Source: Takakia lepidozioides
Taxonomy: Eukaryota; Streptophyta; Takakiopsida; Takakiales; Takakiaceae
DNA length: 64,000 bases
Direction of reading: 5' to 3'
NCBI GenBank assembly: GCA_030704615.1
Contig: CM060733.1
Location: 15,004,001 to 15,068,000, forward strand
This document shows positions 11,720 through 22,520 of the stretch, piece by piece (position 1 is the first letter of the stretch; each line of letters starts with the position of its first letter). Both the position numbers and the translations under genes were made by a program. The notes below the pieces were generated by a model. That model was not told where the DNA came from. It saw only the letters and a program-made list of their open reading frames with translations, and made no database searches.

Positions 11720-12860
11720 CACTACAGGAAATTGGGGGGGTGTTGTTTAGCGACGCCCCGATGTCGCCAAAACCTCCTTTTGGGACGGGGTCACATCCCC
11801 AGCTTGCGTCGCACCCGAAACGTCGCTAAAAACCGACGTCGGGGGATCGCAAAGTGCCGCTAGGGCGACTTGCAATGTCTGGGCGCCGTAATTTTTTATT
11901 TTTTATTTTTTTGTTTATCCTTTTCTGCGATGTCGCATTAGCGACATCCGAGGGTCGCACTTTCCGACCCCCGGACGTCGCAGTTTAAGGGGATACATTT
12001 GAATTTTGGTGGGAAAAATTAAATTTGAATTTTTGAATTTGAACTTAAAAAACTACTTGACCATTGACTCCTGCATTGACCATTGACTCCGATTTTGTCC
12101 AATGGCAGTTCGTACATTGTTCTACATATAGTAGGCAATGCATACTTGAACGTATGATATCCACGTTATAACATCTCTAAGACACTACACACCAACCATT
12201 AATACATCTACCATACATCTATGTATCACATAAGCTGTCTAAGTATATATATACATATCAAGATTTCTTCCAAGTACCCTCTAATGGGATCCCTTTTGTG
12301 ATGTCGGGGAGTTGCAACCTCCGCAGCCTTAGTCCCCATCCTCATCCCCAGCCCCAGTGTCGCCGCTGTTGCTGCAGCCCCAATGTCGGGCGCCCTTAGC
12401 GATGTCCTTGCGACGCCCTAAGCTGGCTACAACACCCTGGGCTTGCTGCGACTCTAGCGGGGGTTCGCAATGCCAAAATAAAAATAGAAATGAGAAGCCT
12501 AGGCACCGCTGCCTCAACAACTACTGCTGCTCGCAGCGCTGAACGCCCCAGCTACTGCCCCCAAGCAGCTAGCGTCGCAGCGCTGGACGCCCAAGCTATT
12601 GTTGCTCCAGAACTTGGCGTCGCAGCGTCGGGCGCCCTAGCGCAGGGTGCCCCCAACAACGCTTTTGTGACGCCGGGGAGTCGCAATGCCCGACCCAACG
12701 GAAAAAAAAAAAAAAAAAAAAAAAAAAACACGCGTTGCGACCCCTTGCATCACAGCCCGATGTTGGGTCGTCACTGGGAACGCCCGACGCTAGGGCTACC
12801 ACAGCTACGATCCCACGCGGTGGGGTCACAGCGTCGCAACAAACCCATCCCCCCCTTTGC
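11720..12860 (+). mobile_element. CACTA-like terminus with GTCGC subterminal repeats
   Basis: CACTACAGGAA at 11720, preceded by AAA, resembles the terminus of En/Spm (CACTA) elements. Right behind it and again from 12290, words such as 'gcgacg', 'gtcgc' and 'gatgtcg' recur many times in both orientations, as expected of transposase-binding subterminal repeats. A 25-base A run lies near 12702-12728. I did not find the matching TAGTG end downstream, so the element may be truncated or may enclose the recombinase gene that follows. Most frames inside are repeat sequence. Confidence 0.5.
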
Positions 12861-14700
12861 AATGGTGAAAGTGCAATAGTCAAGCAACATGCAGCCTCTG
12901 GAGATCTAAAAATGCATGTAGTCAAGTCCATTACAAGATCGAAGGCTATCAACGTTGGTTCTCATCATGATATTGTCTCTATTTTTTTTGCTATTATGAA
13001 GCAACGGCATATCAAAAACGTATACTCCAATCAAGAAGTTACTCTTGATGCTGAAGATTCTCCAGATGAGAGCAACCAAAAAGACCTAGACATTGATGGA
13101 TTCCAACTTGTTGATGGGGATCATGCTTCTCGATTTCGGGAGTTAAATGCAAAGGAGTTGAAGCACGTAAATGCTGGAGGGGGTCGTTGTAGCAGATATG
13201 TTGAAAGTTGGGTAAGAAAGACATTTGATGACTGACAACAATTTTGCAAAATTGATGCTACCATGAGTATTGAGGATTTGTCCGAACAAGAAGATATGAG
13301 AGGTTTTGTTGTTATGCTATGTCATTTTATATTGCAAGTGTAGAAGAAAAACGGGTCACTCTATCCACCTCCAAGGTAAACCTCTTTACATTCTGTGTAT
13401 TTCAAGTTACTAGATCATAATTCTATATATAACTAATCACTTGATTTGATGGTTGTTGCAGCATAATATAACAATCGTTGCTTAGAGGCATAGGGAGGAT
13501 TATTCGAATCTCAGAGCTGTAGAGACCAGCAAAGAGAGACAGAAATTTAACATCTTAACATATGTACATTACCAGCGTATGAAGCTAGCTGGTGACAAGG
13601 CAAAGAATTTGCGATTGTTGAAGGCAGGTCTCGGTCGATCTGCCCAAAAAAAAATGACATCCTGACACAACAAGAAGAAATATTGGTGTTGAGTCAGGAG
13701 ATGTGTCAGCCTATAAATGCAGCAGGATTAAACAATCATCTCGTTTGGTACTGTGCATGTAATTTCTTCATCAAAGCGGCAGCAGATATACGCCAAACGA
13801 CTGATGCAAATTTCATATGGCATGAAACTCCTCTTAGCAAAGTTTTGAGATACAGGGCGGGTGTATAAAAGAACTGGTATCTTGATGTGATGCGTTATGG
13901 TATCAATAATCATCGGTTGCCAGTGGATTGTTAATTGCAAGAGGTCCATGAGAATTTCATAGCGATGATGAAGCATCGTCCCATTTTTGGTCCAGCTGAG
14001 TCGGGACTTCATCCTCTTTTCTTAACTCCAAAGCCAAAACAGAAGGATGCATATGATGTTTGGTTTACTAAAGGGCCATTGGGCATGAATACTCTCATTC
14101 ACATCACCAAACGGATGTGTGAACGTATCCTTGGTCTTTGACAGCAAACTCCTAACTAACAAAAGTGGGAGATCTGTTGGAATCACACGGATACAAGAAG
14201 CATATGTTCCTTCATCCTATGCAGGCATGGAGTTGACGGGCCATCGTCACGAAAAATCTTACGGCGGGTAAGGTATGTTTATCTAGAGATTTGTTTTTCA
14301 ATTAGTGATCATTTTGTTGTCGTTTATTGATTTCTGGTGCGAATGTATTTGTTGCTTATGCAGATACAGTTCAATGTTTGATACGATGCTGAGAGATAGG
14401 GCCATGCAACAAATCATAGCTGGAGAGATGCGGGGTGGCAAGCTTCTTACCTTCACCGAGGCTCATCAGGAAGAAGTGGGCACTTACATAGAGGTCCGAA
14501 AGAAAGAAAATCAACAACAATTACATTTGTTCCAGCTTCAAAAGATAAACAGATCTCGAGTGGCAGCATTGCTTCATTTTTTGACGGTCATGATAACGGA
14601 GAGAAATTCCTCAAAGATGTTATGAAAGAGTATTCTTCCAGGCTTCAGAAGACACAGTCAAGTGATGGCTCTTCAGCTATTCGTGTAGGGAATCAATTTG
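12861..14700 (+). pseudogene. Tyrosine recombinase (Crypton/DUF3504-like) pseudogene
   Basis: The decayed plus-strand gene has three exons: to 13375, 13462-14267 and 14364 to about 14640. The introns are GT-AG (13376-13461 and 14268-14363). The N-terminal part resembles the helical core-binding domain of tyrosine recombinases, with DMRGFVVMLCHFILQV, then KKNGSLYPPPR up to the splice site. The catalytic part shows a candidate first Arg in DIRQTTD, GPLGMNTLIHITKRMC, the second box SGRSVGITRIQEA, and LTGHRHEKSYGGY, where the last Tyr falls across the second splice junction. The expected box-II His appears as Lys (NKSGR). There are at least three premature stops (13232, about 13349, about 13866) and frameshifts near 13650 and 14140. 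Whether it belonged to the surrounding GTCGC element or inserted into it is unresolved. Confidence 0.72.
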
Positions 14701-14704
14701 TTAA

Positions 14705-15224
14705 CCTTCACAACTGCCAGACCACACTACTGAACGTTGTCGATCCGACTTAAGACTTTCTAGGATTGGTAAAAGACAATATCCAAATCAACCGTACAGT
14801 TCGAGATTGAAGACCCTCGAAGATTGTTACTGAGCAATGTTGTGCTATACAGTTGAGAACTAGATTGTTGATCTATTTTGTGTATCTATTGTACAGATTT
14901 TTTAGAATCTACTGATATGTAGCCGACATTCAAGTATGAGGTAGTATCAAACATTCAAAGCTGAGACTTTATAGATTTGAAGAGTGTCCTTTGAGTCTTG
15001 AATCTCATTGAAAACTAACTTGGCTAGATGAAGTCTACAATACTAAGTCTTTTGGCAATTGGAGCCTTTTTACCTTCACATATTATGTGTATGAATAGAA
15101 ATGAAAATTTAAAAGAAAGCATCTGGAAGTAAAAGAAATATAATGGCTGGTGCACTCCACATTTCGAAATGCACTTGGGGGGGGGGGGGGGGGGGGGGGC
15201 AGTCCGCCAGGTGGAATGCACCCC
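14705..15224. other. Non-coding stretch ending in a G run
   Basis: No gene is seen. A homopolymer of about 23 G lies at 15177-15199, just ahead of the PPR pseudogene. The long minus-strand frame crossing this point reads the antisense of the PPR sequence and the G run, and is not a gene. Confidence 0.6.
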
Positions 15225-16356
15225 GATGAATTCTGCTTTTCAACATTTGCATTCTCAATGCATGTGCTAGCCTGGCAGCCCTGGAAAAAAATATGGAGGT
15301 TCATGCTGACATCCTGAAAGTTGAAATGGTGCCAACCATCAATCTGGAGACAACCCTTGTTGATATGTATGCCAAGTGTGGGAGGTTCAATGATGCACAT
15401 TAGGTATTCAACAATATGGCTCAACGTAATGTTCTCTCTTGGAACTCCATGATCGCCGGATATGCTCAGCATGGATGTAGTATGCACTAGAGGAAAAACG
15501 CGGAATAACCACTCTGGCAACCACTCATTTTGAGTAGGAAAAGACACCCAACCAATCTGGCCCCAGAGTGGTCTAGAACCAGTGGATCTTGACTCAACAG
15601 TGGTTAAAGACATGACGTGTCCGAAGTGGTTAAAGACAGTGGTTACGATCACTTGCCTCCGAGTCCAGCTTTTTGCTTACGTGTCACAGTGGTAAACTAA
15701 CCACTTTAGAACATAGACCACTTCCACCGTATGTGACGTGGACGCAGCAACTCCGTCGATCATACTTAGCAATGGACGGACACGTGTCTGTATCCATGTG
15801 GACACGTGGCCGAATCCAGTTAGACGATTATGGGCTCCATTATCTGGACACGTGGTGATATTGCAAATGAGCATGTGCCCTATTTTAGGGATGTGGTGAA
15901 AAATGCAATGACTTCCCAAACAACTTATCACTCTAGTTCTTATGCTCAATTGCATCTACTACACTTTGTAATCCATGGATAGCTGAAGGTCCAGATTCAT
16001 CCAAGAGGGCCAGATTTCAGCAATAGGGTATGTCACCCTACAAATCAAACATTCATCTTTGGCTTGCTGCTAGCAGCTGACAATGACAGCCTAGAGTTGT
16101 TCCAGCAAACACCCCAACCCTACTTATTACACTAGTTCCTATGCTCAATTGCATCTGCTACTCTCTATAATCCAACAGGCATTCACCTTCTTGCCTCGAT
16201 CGTCCCACCATTGACTGGGGTCAGAAAAGTATTCATTCCACAGCTTCTCCTTATCTCTGTTACCTGTTTCTGGATACTTTCTGTTGTCACATTAGCAATA
16301 TCATGTCAGTCACTCCAAACTATCAAAGGTTCACTCAACCAGCTAACTTGCAGAAT

Positions 16357-16839
16357 TCAACATGGCCTATTCTGATAAGAGGGAAAAACAGGGTGGAATG
16401 TGTTGAAGAAGGTGCCTTCATTAGCAGTGCCTGATTTTATCAATTGTGCCATTGCTGCTGCAGCTTCTACTTGACCATCTACCCATGCAGGTTGGTAGGA
16501 GATATTGATCCACAGGGAATCATAGGTAATCTGGAGCTTGCACACAAATGTTATGCGGTTGGGCTTCGCCCCTTCCCCCATCATTTGCTCATAGGTCTCC
16601 AAAGCCTCCATCCCATGCCCCTGCTGTGCACACCCTACAAGCATCGCACTCCACGACACCACATCTCGTTCAGCCATAGTATTGAAAACTCCCTTGGCAT
16701 CCTCAATGCTCCCACATTTGGCATACATGTCCACCAGAGCAGTGTTCACGATGACATCTGGTACAATTGTAGATTTGATGATGTCACCATTGATCTCTTT
16801 GCCCTTTTCCAGGTCTGCCAGATGCACTGCAAACCGCAC
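16357..16839 (-). CDS. Chimeric PPR-OSB open reading frame within CACTA
   Basis: This uninterrupted 160-codon frame fuses two gene families. Residues about 10-100 are PPR motifs (EKGKEINGDIIKSTIVPDV, NTALVDMYAKCGSIEDAKG, VVSWSAMLVGCAQQGHGMEA). From about residue 105 it becomes the C-terminal part of an OSB-type organellar single-stranded DNA-binding protein (SLWINISYQPAWVDGQVEAA, then GTANEGTFFNTFHPVFP) and stops after QNRPC. The same junction recurs, more decayed, at 17555-17352. It may be a new chimeric gene made by the transposon or simply a frame that has stayed open; no promoter evidence was found. The ATG is the first in the frame, but an upstream spliced start is possible. Confidence 0.5.
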   Translation of the reverse strand: MRFAVHLADLEKGKEINGDIIKSTIVPDVIVNTALVDMYAKCGSIEDAKGVFNTMAERDVVSWSAMLVGCAQQGHGMEALETYEQMMGEGAKPNRITFVCKLQITYDSLWINISYQPAWVDGQVEAAAAMAQLIKSGTANEGTFFNTFHPVFPSYQNRPC

Positions 16840-18850
16840 ACAAACGTTATATCGGAGGGCTTCACCTCTTCCCCCATCATTTGCTCATAGGTCTCCAAAG
16901 CCTCCATCTCGCACCCCTGCTGTGCATACCCAACGAGCATCATACTCCACGACATCACATCTCATTCAGCCATAGTGTTGAACACTCTCTTGGCATTCTC
17001 GATGCACCCACATTTGGCCTACATGTCCACTAGGGCAGAGACAGTGTTCAGAATGACATATGGTAATCTGACAGGCATTCACCTTTTTGCCTCGGTTGTC
17101 CCACCATTGACTGGGGTCAGAAAAGTATTCATTCCACAGCTTCTCCTCGTCTCAGCTGTTACCTGTTTCTGGATACTTCCCTGTTGTCACATTGGCAGTA
17201 CCATGTCAAAGTCGCTCCAAATTATCAAAGGCTCACTCAACCAGCTAACTTGCAGAATTCAACATGAAAATTTAGGGCCGATTCTGATAAGAGGGAAAAA
17301 CAGGGTGAAATGTGTTGAAGAAGGTGCCTTCATTACCAGTGTCTGAGTTTATCATTGTGCCGCTGCTGCTGCGGCTTCTAGTTGACCATCTACCCATACA
17401 GGTTTCTTGTAGCTATTGATCCATCTGGTACATTTCCAGCTTTGGTGATGCAACCATGCACCTCCGATGCCCTTTTCCAGGGCTACCAAGCTTGCACACG
17501 CACTGCAAACGCACACAAACATGATGTGGTCGAACTTCACCCCTTCCCCCATCATTTGCTTTCAGGTCTCCAAAGCCCCATCCAACGCCCCTGCTCTGCA
17601 CACCCTGCAAGCATCACATTCCACAACACCACATCTCATTCAGCCATAGTGTTGAACACTCCCTTGGCATCCTTAATGCTACCATATTTGGCATACATGG
17701 CCACGAGAGCAGTGTTCAGGATGACATCTGGAACAATTGCAGATTTGATCATGTCACCAGGGATCTCTTTGCCATTTTCGAGGGCCACCAGACACACTGC
17801 AAACACATACAAACCTTATGTCGGCGGGCTTCACCCCTTTCCCCCATCATTTGCTCATAGGTTGGAGCCTCCATCCCGCACCCCTGCTGTGCATACCCCG
17901 CAAGCATCGCACTCCACGACACACATCTCGTTCAGCCATAGTGTTGAACACTCCCTTGGCATCCTCGATGCACCCACATTTGGCATACATGTCCACCAGG
18001 GCAGGGGTAGTGTTCAGAATAACATTTGGTAATCTGACAAACATTCTCCTTTTAGAATTGTTCCAGCAAATGCCCCAACCCTACTGACTTAGAGGCTGTA
18101 GTGTCCAAAGCCATGTCCGTTTCCAGAAAATTGTCTGATGAAAATGAAGTTAGGTAGAAAACTTGATCCTAGATGCACCCACATTTTGCAAACATGTTCA
18201 CCAGGGTTTTGTTCGGAATGACATATGGTACAATTCCAACTCTGAAGATGTCGCCATGGACCTCTTTCCTCTTTTCCAAAGCTGCCAGGGCAGTGTTCAG
18301 ATTGACATTTGGCACAATTCCAGCTTTGATGATATCCCCATGCACCTCTTGCCCTTCTCCAGGCCGGCTGCCAGGCTTGCACAAGCATTGCAAATGCACA
18401 CAAACATGATGTGCTTCCCCCATCATTTGTTCATAGCTCTCCAAAGCCTCCATCCCACGTCCCTGCCGTGCATACCATGCAAGCATCGCACTCCACGACA
18501 CCACATCTCATTCAGCCATAGTGTCGAACACTCCCTTTGCATCCTAGATGCACCCACATTTTGCAAACACGTCCACCAGGGTATTGTTCAGAATGTCATC
18601 TGGTACAATTCCAGCTCTGAAGATGTCGCCATGCACCTCTTTCCCCATTTCCAAAGCTGCCAGGGCAGTGTTCAGATTGACATTTGGCACAATTCCAGCT
18701 TTGATGATATCCCTATGCACCTCTTGCCCTTCTCCAGGGCTGCCAGGCTTGCACGCACATTGCAAATGCACACAAACATGATGTGCTTCCCCCATCATCT
18801 GCTCATAGCTCTCCAAAGCCTCCAAAGCCCACATTTGCAGGATGGACAAA
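16357..18850 (-). pseudogene. Amplified PPR gene fragments inside the CACTA element
   Basis: On the minus strand from 18850 to 16357 the same PPR block is repeated about five or six times in varying lengths. The block is a GKEVHGDIIKAGIVP-type stretch, then NTALVDMYAKCGSIEDAK, FNTMAERDVVSWSAML, and MEALETYEQMMGE. Units near 18849-18544 and 18504-18169 are nearly identical and share an internal duplication (NTALAALE...KEVHGDI). Others lie near 18044-17700, 16958-16750 and 16839-16540. Most are broken by stops, such as AE*DVV, or frameshifts. They run opposite to the host PPR gene and differ from it in sequence, so they were captured from another PPR locus and amplified within the element. Confidence 0.85.
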
Positions 18851-18959
18851 CTTCTTCACATCCTACATTAAGAACAAGCCACACCTGCACGAGGACTTAG
18901 TGTGCGTAGCAGCGATAGGGCTTAGTGGGGCTTAGTGGGGCTTAGTGCATGAGGGAAAA

Positions 18960-19345
18960 AAAAAAACAACGCGAGAAGTTTGAACCCGCGACCCCGCGAC
19001 ACGCAGGAAGAGCCTTTACCAGTACGCTACATGCACACATTTGAAATTTCCCCCCCAAAAGTATGTATATATTGTACATACGTGATGTGAAACTTTTTAA
19101 GTTTTTTAACCTTTTTACAAACCCTATAAGCAACTTTTTGTTTTTTTTTTAAAAATAAATTTTAAAGGAAACCTCAGGCCTTTAAGGAGGGGGAAAAATT
19201 AACCCCCTTTCATTTTTGGGCCATGAGACCTACAAGAGGATCAACTCCCAGACATACCGTTGTCACAAACAATCCCACACATGGGGTAATGCAACAGGTT
19301 TGAACCCTGAACCACCTGGGCGACACACTCTGCACTTACTAGCCG
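18960..19345 (-). repeat. Two tRNA-like SINE-type segments
   Basis: On the minus strand, 19030-18960 has 'tagcgtactggtaaaggc' (A-box-like), then 'gggttcaaacttc' (B-box) and a T run. The segment 19345-19262 has 'ggctagtaagtgcagag', then 'agggttcaaacctg'. Neither folds into a full tRNA. Both look like heads of tRNA-derived SINEs that landed in the CACTA element. Confidence 0.4.
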
Positions 19346-19422
19346 ATGTGCTTTTTTAAAATCTTTTGCACTTTGATTTTTTTTTTTTAAATTCATTTTA
19401 GTGGTTACAAGTGAGCACATAG

Positions 19423-19776
19423 ATGTATTCCATGGAGATAAACAAAACTGTTCATCCGGTGTCTTCACAATGGATGTATCCCATGGAGCGTTACATGAAA
19501 GATCTTAAGGGATACGTTAGGAATTACGTAAAGCCAAAAGGGAGTACGGCTGCAGGGTATGTTCTTGATGAGGCCATGGGGTTCATGACTAAGTATATGC
19601 AATCATTTGATGCAACTCAACGGCGGACTTGGGATGCAAATGCGGAGGAAGGGGTTGAGGACGAGGTCTTCGAAGGTGTCGGCAAAAAGCGGGACATGAT
19701 TGGAGCTGGGAGAGATGCAGCACAAATTTTGTGTGTGCTGAACAATACCAATGTCATGGCTCCTTGGGTGCAGTGA
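19423..19776 (+). pseudogene. CACTA transposase (TNP2/TNPD) remnant, DUF4218 region
   Basis: This open frame of about 117 codons contains SSQWMYPMERYMKDLKGYVR, followed by NYVKPKGSTAAGYVLDEAM and FMTKYMQ. That is the conserved WMYPFERYM...LK.YVRN...P.GS.AEGY block of the DUF4218 region in plant CACTA transposases. Catalytic N-terminal parts of the transposase are absent, so the element cannot move by itself. The frame runs into a stop just after APWVQ. Its presence confirms the assignment made from the termini. Confidence 0.85.
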
Positions 19777-20861
19777 GTACTTCTTTTCATTGCACCTTAT
19801 TTATATCAAGTTCAATTTCAATTCTGACTGTCACCAGTGTAATCAAACCACCCACAACGTCACAAAATGTCAGTGGTTCATCCTGATTATAACCAATGTT
19901 ATAGTAACAAAATGTCTGAGTGAGTGACTTGTTGGAAGAGCATGTTCATTTACAAGTCATTCTGCTCACTCCTCCAGTGGTTTGAAACAGTGGTTTTCAA
20001 AGTATCATTCATGCTAGGTATTTTTTGCTAAGTAATGCAATACTTCATTGCTAACATGTGTCATTCTTGTTGCCATTTTGTGACAAAAAGTATGCAACAG
20101 AGAAGACACAGTTCACAACAGACAGAGAGACATGTGGTGATGAGTGGCGTGCCAATCGACGTCTACCTTATCAGATCAGCCAATACCTAGGTCATTACAT
20201 GGTGCCACGGCTCTAATAAATAAGACCTGGCTATGTTGGCTACCATTCAAGCGACATTTGTGCAACCAACTGCTATTCCAGTTGAGCAAAGTAATTCAGA
20301 TGGTGACGAATATGTTTCAGATTCAGAATAAAGTTTATTGTTGGAACCATTTGTTCAATAGCATCAGCCCACAATGGTCTGGCCACATGTCTATTTTTCA
20401 AATTCTGTCACAGCTGCACAAACCACTTAAAGTTTTTCATGTATCACCCAAAAAGTGGTACCAATCACTGTTGTGTAGGCAACCACTCATGAGCAACCAC
20501 TAGAATAGTGATTCCAATTACTACATCATCTTTCACCACCCACTCTCCACCACTGTCAAAGTGGTACAAATCAATGAGATGTCTTTAACCACTCAAGATC
20601 AACGTGCATTGTCCCCGTCCACGTGGAATATTATATTTATTAATTAAAATATATTTCCAAATCATAAATCACAAATAAAATTTGAATTATTATACGTGGA
20701 GTAGCAAGTGGTTTCAACCACCTCCCATCACTGAGGTGTCTATAACCACTCACAATGTACCACTGCACTCGTCCACGTGGAATATTATATTTATTAATTA
20801 AAATATATTACCAAATAAATAAAAATAAATTATTACACGTGGACTACTGAGTGGTTGAAAC

Positions 20862-21614
20862 CAGTGTTGGCCGGTTATAAGAATTTTACATATCCGCTGG
20901 TTAAGGTTACTTCAATATTTTTGGGATAGACACACTCCATGGTTATGTATAAGGATAAATTTTTTATTTTAGTATATCCATCGGTTATCTATTCTACAAA
21001 ATTCTTCAAATTTATAGACGGTTATGAATAGGACGGTTAGAGGTGTCCTAAAATTGGCGGATATATATGCGATTGGCGGTTACATATAATATATTGAGCA
21101 CTTCTCAATGATTTTTGTTAAAAATAATCAATTCCCACATGACATCCAAATGAAGATGAGAACCTTTAATAAAGATGAGTAATAGATAGGTAATGCTAGA
21201 ATGCTCCAAGTACATGAGAGATTTATCCACAATGACAAATAAAATGACTAAAGTAAGAAAGGAAGAAAGCCAAAGAGGGAAGTTGGCTAACATTTAACAT
21301 AGCAATAAGTTATACATACTGAGCGCACCTCTTGCAAAAGTTGCCAATAGTGAGGCATGCAGGCAATCATGGCAATCAATGCAGTTACATTGTGTGAGGA
21401 GGCGTGTCCTATACTTAACCATTCTAGGGGTGGTCAAAACGCCTTACTAATCCGGGTATAGAGTGTAGTGCTAACCTTAATATAAGGTACATATACATAT
21501 ACATACTCACCTCCCAACCGTCGGTTATCTATTTGCTCTGTTTTGTAAAAATACCATGTATGGGGTTATGTATACCTACTAACCGGGGTAGAGTGCTATA
21601 CCCGGCCAACACTG
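20862..21614. mobile_element. Non-autonomous hAT element nested in CACTA
   Basis: The 753-base insertion is flanked by the 8-base direct repeat GTTGAAAC (20854-20861 and 21615-21622). Its terminal inverted repeats are CAGTGTTGGCCGGTTATA at the left and the reverse complement of 'tatacccggccaacactg' at the right. An 8-base duplication with CAGTGTTGGC ends is typical of hAT elements. The interior is AT-rich with no transposase. Confidence 0.93.
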
Positions 21615-22520
21615 GTTGAAACCACTTCCAACCATTGTCTGTGATGCCACCGTGGCATTTCATTGGGATTAACCACTGGCAAGTGGTTACTAGTGGTTTA
21701 TAAAGTGGAAAAAGATAGTAGTGATTAAAGGGCCAGTGGTTATTCCGTGTTTTTCCTCTAGTTATGGAAGCCCTACAGCTATTCCAACAAATGAAAAAAG
21801 AAGGGTTTTAAGCCAAATGATATCACCTTTATATGTCTTCTCACTGCGTGTAGTCATGTGGGCCTTGTGGACGAAGGCCATTGTCAACACTTTAAATCCA
21901 TGAGTTCAGATCATGGCCTCATTCCCACAATGGAGCATTTTCGGTTGCATGGTGGATCTTCTTGGATATGCAGGTCAGTTGGATGAGGCAGAGGAAGAAC
22001 ATGCCAATGGAACCAGATGCTTCGGTGTGGTGAACCTTGCTTGGTGCTTGCAATCTTCATGGTGAGGTGGACCTTGCAGAACGGGCAGCAAAATGCCTCC
22101 TGAAGCTGGGTCCGCAGGACCCTAGAACTTAGCTATTGAAAATCAATGATTGCAGGAGGGCAGGTGGGAGGATCAAGTGCAGGTTAGAATAATGACGAAG
22201 GACAATTCTGACAAAGGTGCCGGAGCACAGCTCAGGTTGAACAAATGGAGGAAATATCTGTTGAGTTGAAAAGATTGTTTGGGCAGATGAAGCAGGTTGG
22301 ATGTGTGTCTCACATGCGCTTTGTACATGACGTTCATGTCCAGGAGGTGCAAAAGGTTTTTCTCACTGCCAACACATTGAGAACTAGCTGACCCTGCACC
22401 ACACCTTTGTGTGTCATCAAGAACCTTCAGGTGTGGTGACTGCCAAATCATCTCAAAGACTATTGGGTGAGCGATTCGGGATTACTACTTTCGAAACAAG
22501 CAAACATCCATGCAGCAAAC

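Larger units (their letters stand above)
15485..21763 (+). mobile_element. CACTA (En/Spm) transposon, 6.3 kb, gene-capturing
   Basis: The left end is CACTAGAGGAAAAACGCGG and the right end is its inverse, 'cgtgtttttcctctagtt', with the last base changed from G. The 3-base target duplication ATG lies at 15482-15484 and 21764-21766. Subterminal zones (15500-15850, 19840-20860, 21620-21760) are packed with 'accact/agtggt' words, as CACTA transposases require. Inside lie an OSB exon scrap (about 15986-16033, IHPRGPDFSNR before GTATG), amplified antisense PPR and OSB fragments (16357-18850), 'ggcttagtgg' tandem repeats (18915-18950), a TNP2-type remnant (19423-19776), a duplicated AT-rich segment (20630-20850), and a nested hAT element. 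The left 460 bases match the end of a second element at 46640-47115. Confidence 0.92.
15225..22520 (+). pseudogene. PPR-DYW protein pseudogene, split by a CACTA insertion
   Basis: Two blocks form one plant PLS-type pentatricopeptide repeat gene, a family that binds organelle RNA for editing. The 5' block (15225-15484) shows ACASLAALEKNMEVHADILK, TTLVDMYAKCGRFNDAH and RNVLSWNSMIAGYAQHGCS. The 3' block (21764-22520) starts at [15 protein letters not shown], then [24 protein letters not shown], an E-domain remnant, and degenerate DYW-type sequence (LKRLFGQMKQVGCVSHM, CVIKNLQVW). The element between them is bounded by ATG; removing it with one ATG joins QHGCS to MEALQ in frame. Stops (in NDAH*VF, after LRTS, after LQVW), a frameshift near 15250 and another near 21920-21950 show it is dead. 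The 5' end is missing or unrecognisable. Confidence 0.85.

Noticed and set aside
15083-15652. A 189-codon minus-strand protein
   Set aside because: It is the antisense of the PPR pseudogene, a G run and CACTA subterminal repeats, with no motif of its own.
16444-18900. Several long plus-strand frames (histidine- and proline-rich, 90-245 codons)
   Set aside because: They are antisense translations of the amplified PPR fragments, which give clear PPR motifs only on the minus strand.
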